Of a stretch of DNA of 64,000 nt, positions 63,618 to 64,000 are shown piece by piece (position 1 is the first letter of the stretch; every line of letters begins with the position of its first letter). The notes beneath the pieces are model-generated. The model made no database searches. It was not told the DNA's origin and was given only the letters and a program-made list of their open reading frames with translations. Made by a program: the position numbers and the translations under genes. The stretch is from Globodera rostochiensis (Eukaryota > Nematoda > Chromadorea > Rhabditida > Heteroderidae): NCBI GenBank assembly GCA_018350325.1, contig JAEVLN010000005.1, forward strand, positions 4,376,393 through 4,440,392, written 5' to 3'.

Positions 63618-64000
63618 TATTAGAGGTTGGAGGATTATTTTTCAATCTACTCAGGGGGTGGGGGATTATTAGAGGTTGGGGGATTATTTTTCACTCTACT
63701 CAGGGGGTGGGGGATTATTAGAGGTTGGGGGATTATTTTTCAATACTCAGGGGGTGGGGGATTATTAGAGGTTGGGGGATTATTTTTCAATCTACTCAGG
63801 GTGGGGGATTATTAGAGGTTGGGGATTATTTTTCAATCTACTCAGGGGGTGGGGGATTAAGAGGTTGGGGGATTATTTTTCAATCTACTCAGGGGGTGGG
63901 GGATTATTAGAGGTTGGGATTATTTTTCAATCTACTCAGGGGGTGGGGGATTATTAGAGGTTGGGGGATTATTTTAATCTACGGGGGTGGGGGATTATTA
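63618..64000. repeat. G-rich minisatellite of about 50 bp, reaching the window end
   Basis: Units of GGATTATTAGAGGTTGGGGG plus ATTATTTTTCAATCTACTC and AGGGGGTGGG repeat with small indels; at least seven are visible and the array continues beyond 64000. Open frames across it are by-products of the repeat. Confidence 0.9.

Overview
The window is AT-rich eukaryotic nuclear DNA: spliced genes with very short introns (mostly 44-59 nt, GTGAGT or GTAAGT donors, TTTACAG-type acceptors), no operons or ribosome-binding sites, and dense SINE-like, hAT-like, Mutator-like and mariner-like debris. Intron size and base composition fit a nematode (a plant-parasitic tylenchid is plausible), but nothing here proves the species.

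The main content is a dispersed cluster of about 17 copies of one gene family, spread from 0.4 to 60.5 kb on both strands. I do not recognise the family by name. A typical member has a signal peptide, a conserved segment around FDEIFGEGWWD, an acidic Asn/Ser/Thr/Gln-rich linker holding 1-4 copies of an 11-residue repeat (IGQIEPNSTDQ), then two helix-turn-helix-like modules of about 52 residues ending in Y-x-W-K, one short intron, and a third such module with a conserved tail. Reading frame and intron phase (always phase 1) can be followed through six intact spliced copies: complement 22887-23834 (296 aa), 38359-39305 (300 aa), 48824-49863 (328 aa), complement 51633-52771 (359 aa), complement 57011-58153 (295 aa, with a tRNA-like insertion in its intron) and complement 58819-60318 (444 aa, three exons, five modules). 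A divergent intronless member (complement 44753-45706, 317 aa) is also intact, and complement 34263-35176 is open but loses its tail to an early stop. The others are frameshifted, internally deleted, truncated or orphan exons. Most copies carry a shared upstream block, which also occurs without a gene.

Layout: 0-0.84 kb, upstream block of an off-window copy and a decayed copy; 1.1-16.3 kb, a large tandem array of 30/99/129-bp units with higher-order duplications; 16.3-25 kb, three family copies, SINE pieces, a foldback element and a decayed BET ET-domain fragment; 25.7-28.6 kb, two minisatellites; 28.7-33.2 kb, nested hAT-like elements; 34-39.3 kb, family copies around another hAT-like element; 39.8-43.4 kb, Mutator-like foldbacks and a transposase remnant; 44-60.5 kb, most of the family; 60.5-64 kb, mariner and MITE remnants and a G-rich minisatellite.

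The most interesting system is the family itself: secreted proteins built from repeated DNA-binding-like modules, expanding by local duplication, module gain, repeat-number change and microhomology deletion. A role as secreted, possibly host-directed nuclear effectors is an inference, not shown by the sequence.
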